Shown here piece after piece: positions 52,275-54,104 of a DNA stretch of 54,104 bases. The position numbers were made by a program, and so were the translations under genes. The stretch's first letter is position 1, and every line of letters begins with the position of its first letter. Origin of the DNA: Methylococcales bacterium (GTDB lineage Bacteria > Pseudomonadota > Gammaproteobacteria > Methylococcales > Methylomonadaceae); NCBI GenBank assembly GCA_030693155.1, contig JAUYBJ010000216.1, positions 1 through 54,104 on the forward strand, given 5' to 3'. The notes beneath the pieces were generated by a model. The model saw only the letters and a list, made by a program, of their open reading frames with translations. It ran no database searches and was not told the origin of the DNA.

Positions 52275-53828
52275 ATGATTAATAAACTCAAACCGTGGCT
52301 GTTGCCCATTCTGTCAGGTATCTTCATCGGCACCAGTTATATTCCCTTTCCGCCGTGGGCTTCGTTGTTTTGTTTTGTGCCGCTGTGGTTGTTCTGGTCG
52401 CAACAAACCAGTTTAAAAACCGTATTAATCGGCGGTTTCATTACCTCGTTTGTATTCACTCTGATTGGCTTTAACTGGATGACCTACTTACTGCATGAGT
52501 TCGCGCATTTGCCGTGGGTGTTTGCAGGCGTAGGAATGCTAGTGTATGGCTTGATTGCCCATTTATTTGTGCCGTTGGCGGGTTTGCTGTGGTTTTTGGG
52601 GCAGCGAAAATTTCAATGGTCGGCGCGGTTATCGTTGGCATTGATGACGATGATTACCATTTTGTGTGAAGCCTATTCGTTCACGCTGTTTGACTGGAAT
52701 TTCGGCTATTCGTGGTACGGCTCTAATGTCCCCGTGTATCACTGGGCGGAGGTTATCGGCTTTAGCGGCTTGAGTGCCTTGACGTTGCTGACCAACTTAC
52801 CGCTATTACTGGCGTGGCAACAGCGCAAACAGGCAGCGGGCAAAATACTGGCGGGTGTCGTGTTGACGGGCTTTATGTTGCTCAATATGGGCGGTTTATG
52901 GCTACAAGCCCGCTTAGCCAAACCCGATGCGTCGTTTAACACCCTGATGGTACAAGTCAGTACCGAAAATTCCGAAAAACTGGCGGCAGAATTAGGCAAA
53001 GGCTTCGGTAAAGAAATTCTGCACCGCTACCTGAGCCAAACCGATGCCGCGCTTAATCGCTACAAAGACCGCAAAATTGATTTTGTCCTCTGGCCTGAAA
53101 CCGCATTTCCTGCGTTATTAGGTGAACAATTCAAAAATGATCCGCCCTCGCTGGAATTGAGCGCGTTTCTGAAAACCCGCTCCATGCCGTTGATTACGGG
53201 CGCGTACAGTGTCGATGAAAAACTGCGCTTAATCACCAACTCCTTGTTTGTGCTGAATAAAGACGGTGACATCGTACCGCCGCATTACAGCAAAACCATT
53301 TTACTGGCATTCGGTGAATACATTCCCTTGGAACAATATTTCCCCATTATTCGCAATTTTCTACCCGCGACAGGGCATTTTGCACGCGGTGCAGGGCCGA
53401 CGGAATTATTGGCGTGGAACGGTTACAAAATGGGGGCGCAAATCTGCTATGAAAGTTTGTTCCCGAAATTTTCCCGCGATTTAGCCAATTTAGGGGCGCA
53501 ATTTATCGTCAACGTCACCAATGATTCATGGTACGGCAGTTGGCAAGAACCCTATCAGCATTTTTACATGACACTGGCGCGTGGCGTGGAATTTCGCCGC
53601 CCTGTGTTGCGGGTGACAAATACAGGGATTTCAGCGGTGTCGTTGGCATCGGGGGAAATTCTGGAACGTTCACCGATTCATCAACAATGGTCAGGAGTGT
53701 ACGAAGTGCAGTATCTGAGCAATCCGCCCAGCACCTTTTACCAACGCTGGTTCTGGTTAGTACCCAGTTTATTGTGGGGCAGCTTATTGGTGCTGTTGGG
53801 TTTGGGATTTAGAAAAAAAGCTCATTAA
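52275..53828 (+). CDS. lnt: apolipoprotein N-acyltransferase
   Basis: Lnt adds the third acyl chain to the N-terminal Cys of lipoproteins in the inner membrane. The 517-residue protein has six to seven N-terminal membrane segments and a nitrilase-fold periplasmic domain with the catalytic triad: Glu in FVLWPETAFPALL, Lys in the YSKTILLAFGEYIPLE stretch and Cys in GAQICYESLFP. VTNDSWYGSWQEPYQHF and ARGVEFRRPVLRVTNTGIS are also conserved. Confidence 0.95.
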   Translation: MINKLKPWLLPILSGIFIGTSYIPFPPWASLFCFVPLWLFWSQQTSLKTVLIGGFITSFVFTLIGFNWMTYLLHEFAHLPWVFAGVGMLVYGLIAHLFVPLAGLLWFLGQRKFQWSARLSLALMTMITILCEAYSFTLFDWNFGYSWYGSNVPVYHWAEVIGFSGLSALTLLTNLPLLLAWQQRKQAAGKILAGVVLTGFMLLNMGGLWLQARLAKPDASFNTLMVQVSTENSEKLAAELGKGFGKEILHRYLSQTDAALNRYKDRKIDFVLWPETAFPALLGEQFKNDPPSLELSAFLKTRSMPLITGAYSVDEKLRLITNSLFVLNKDGDIVPPHYSKTILLAFGEYIPLEQYFPIIRNFLPATGHFARGAGPTELLAWNGYKMGAQICYESLFPKFSRDLANLGAQFIVNVTNDSWYGSWQEPYQHFYMTLARGVEFRRPVLRVTNTGISAVSLASGEILERSPIHQQWSGVYEVQYLSNPPSTFYQRWFWLVPSLLWGSLLVLLGLGFRKKAH

Positions 53829-53864
53829 CAAGTATGACTGCCAGTCATGAATAAGTAACGGATT

Positions 53865-53963
53865 CTCGTTCCCACGCGCCGCGTGGGAATGCCTTTGCAC
53901 CGCGCTGCGGTGCGAGACGCGGCGCGTCTCTACTGCGTTCCCACGCAGGCGCGTGGGAACGAG
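53865..53963. repeat. palindromic element with GTTCCCACGC ends
   Basis: CTCGTTCCCACGCG (53865-53878) is inverted exactly at 53950-53963. Inside are shorter hairpins (GCACCGCG/CGCGGTGC-like, GAGACGCG/CGCGTCTC). It lies just after lnt, and similar CCCACGCG sequence occurs near 34935 and 35090. Confidence 0.8.
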
Positions 53964-54018
53964 ACAACTAGTACACCAAACCTTTAAAAGATAGGATAAT
54001 AAGAGCCTTACTAAATGA

Positions 54019-54104
54019 CAGAGAGAGAATATCATTCGTACCAGCCCAATTATAAAACTGACTGATGAACAAAAACAGCATCTGGAAGAAATCACCCGTA
54101 GTCG
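54019..54104 (+). pseudogene. possible transposase N-terminus, cut by the window edge
   Basis: Translation from 54019 gives QRENIIRTSPIIKLTDEQKQ then HLEEITRSR, open to the window end. The LTDEQKQHLEE segment resembles IS630-type transposase N-termini. No start codon is seen in frame, so it may be a fragment or may start upstream of an in-frame stop. Confidence 0.3.

Overview
The window looks like a chromosomal segment of a gammaproteobacterium. Gene content and order match that class: a type II secretion (gsp) operon, mla-murA-hisGDC, ntrBC, ubiH-pepP-ygfB-zapB-zapA-6S RNA, a yraN/diaA/BON-lipoprotein cluster, and lnt. Moderate-to-low GC, many palindromic intergenic repeats and the short HisG form suggest a Methylococcales- or Thiotrichales-like organism. 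That placement is inference; no marker here fixes the genus.

Layout. 1-2452: an IS630-type element (17-bp inverted repeats, transposase split by a frameshift on an A8 run) inserted in a decayed filamentous-haemagglutinin-like gene. 2515-9833 (minus): T2SS operon gspG-H-I-J-K-L-M-C-D, without gspE or gspF. 10218-10307: tRNA-Ser(UGA). 10295-18890: a genomic island bounded by a 15-bp repeat of the tRNA 3' end. It carries a five-gene signalling cassette (two vWA proteins, a Ser/Thr kinase with a zinc-ribbon tail, a PP2C phosphatase, and a large membrane protein with HTH, DUF1566 and MORN segments), a DUF433/PIN-like toxin-antitoxin pair, and an inactivated tyrosine integrase. 19024-21739: polysaccharide deacetylase, GT14-like glycosyltransferase and NlpE-like protein. 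21894-30971 (minus): mlaF, an AAA ATPase/TOPRIM pair, mlaE-D-B, murA, hisG, hisD, a secreted protein, hisC. 31041-34711: lipase-like lipoprotein and ntrBC. 35119-41400: aas, ubiH, pepP, ygfB, zapB, zapA, 6S RNA. 41406-43609: plsC, cdsA-like and ynbA-like phospholipid genes. 43895-47388: RNase T2, lipocalin, and a mosaic of gene fragments including a second copy of the ntrC 3' end. 47536-53828: FAD-linked dehydrogenase, BON lipoprotein, SIS protein, YraN, LpxH-like phosphoesterase, lnt.

The most interesting material is accessory. First, the island cassette resembles the TerY-P triad (vWA + kinase + PP2C) of bacterial conflict/stress systems. Two of its proteins, a vWA protein and a membrane MORN/DUF1566 protein, share an almost identical ~100-residue N-terminal domain, which suggests an adapter that brings sensor and output together. 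Second, an OLD-like ATPase/TOPRIM pair sits inside the mla lipid-transport operon, between mlaF and mlaE, and its TOPRIM gene is frameshifted on an A6 run. Third, several families of short palindromic elements lie at gene ends, and two of them appear to supply the stop codons of neighbouring genes.
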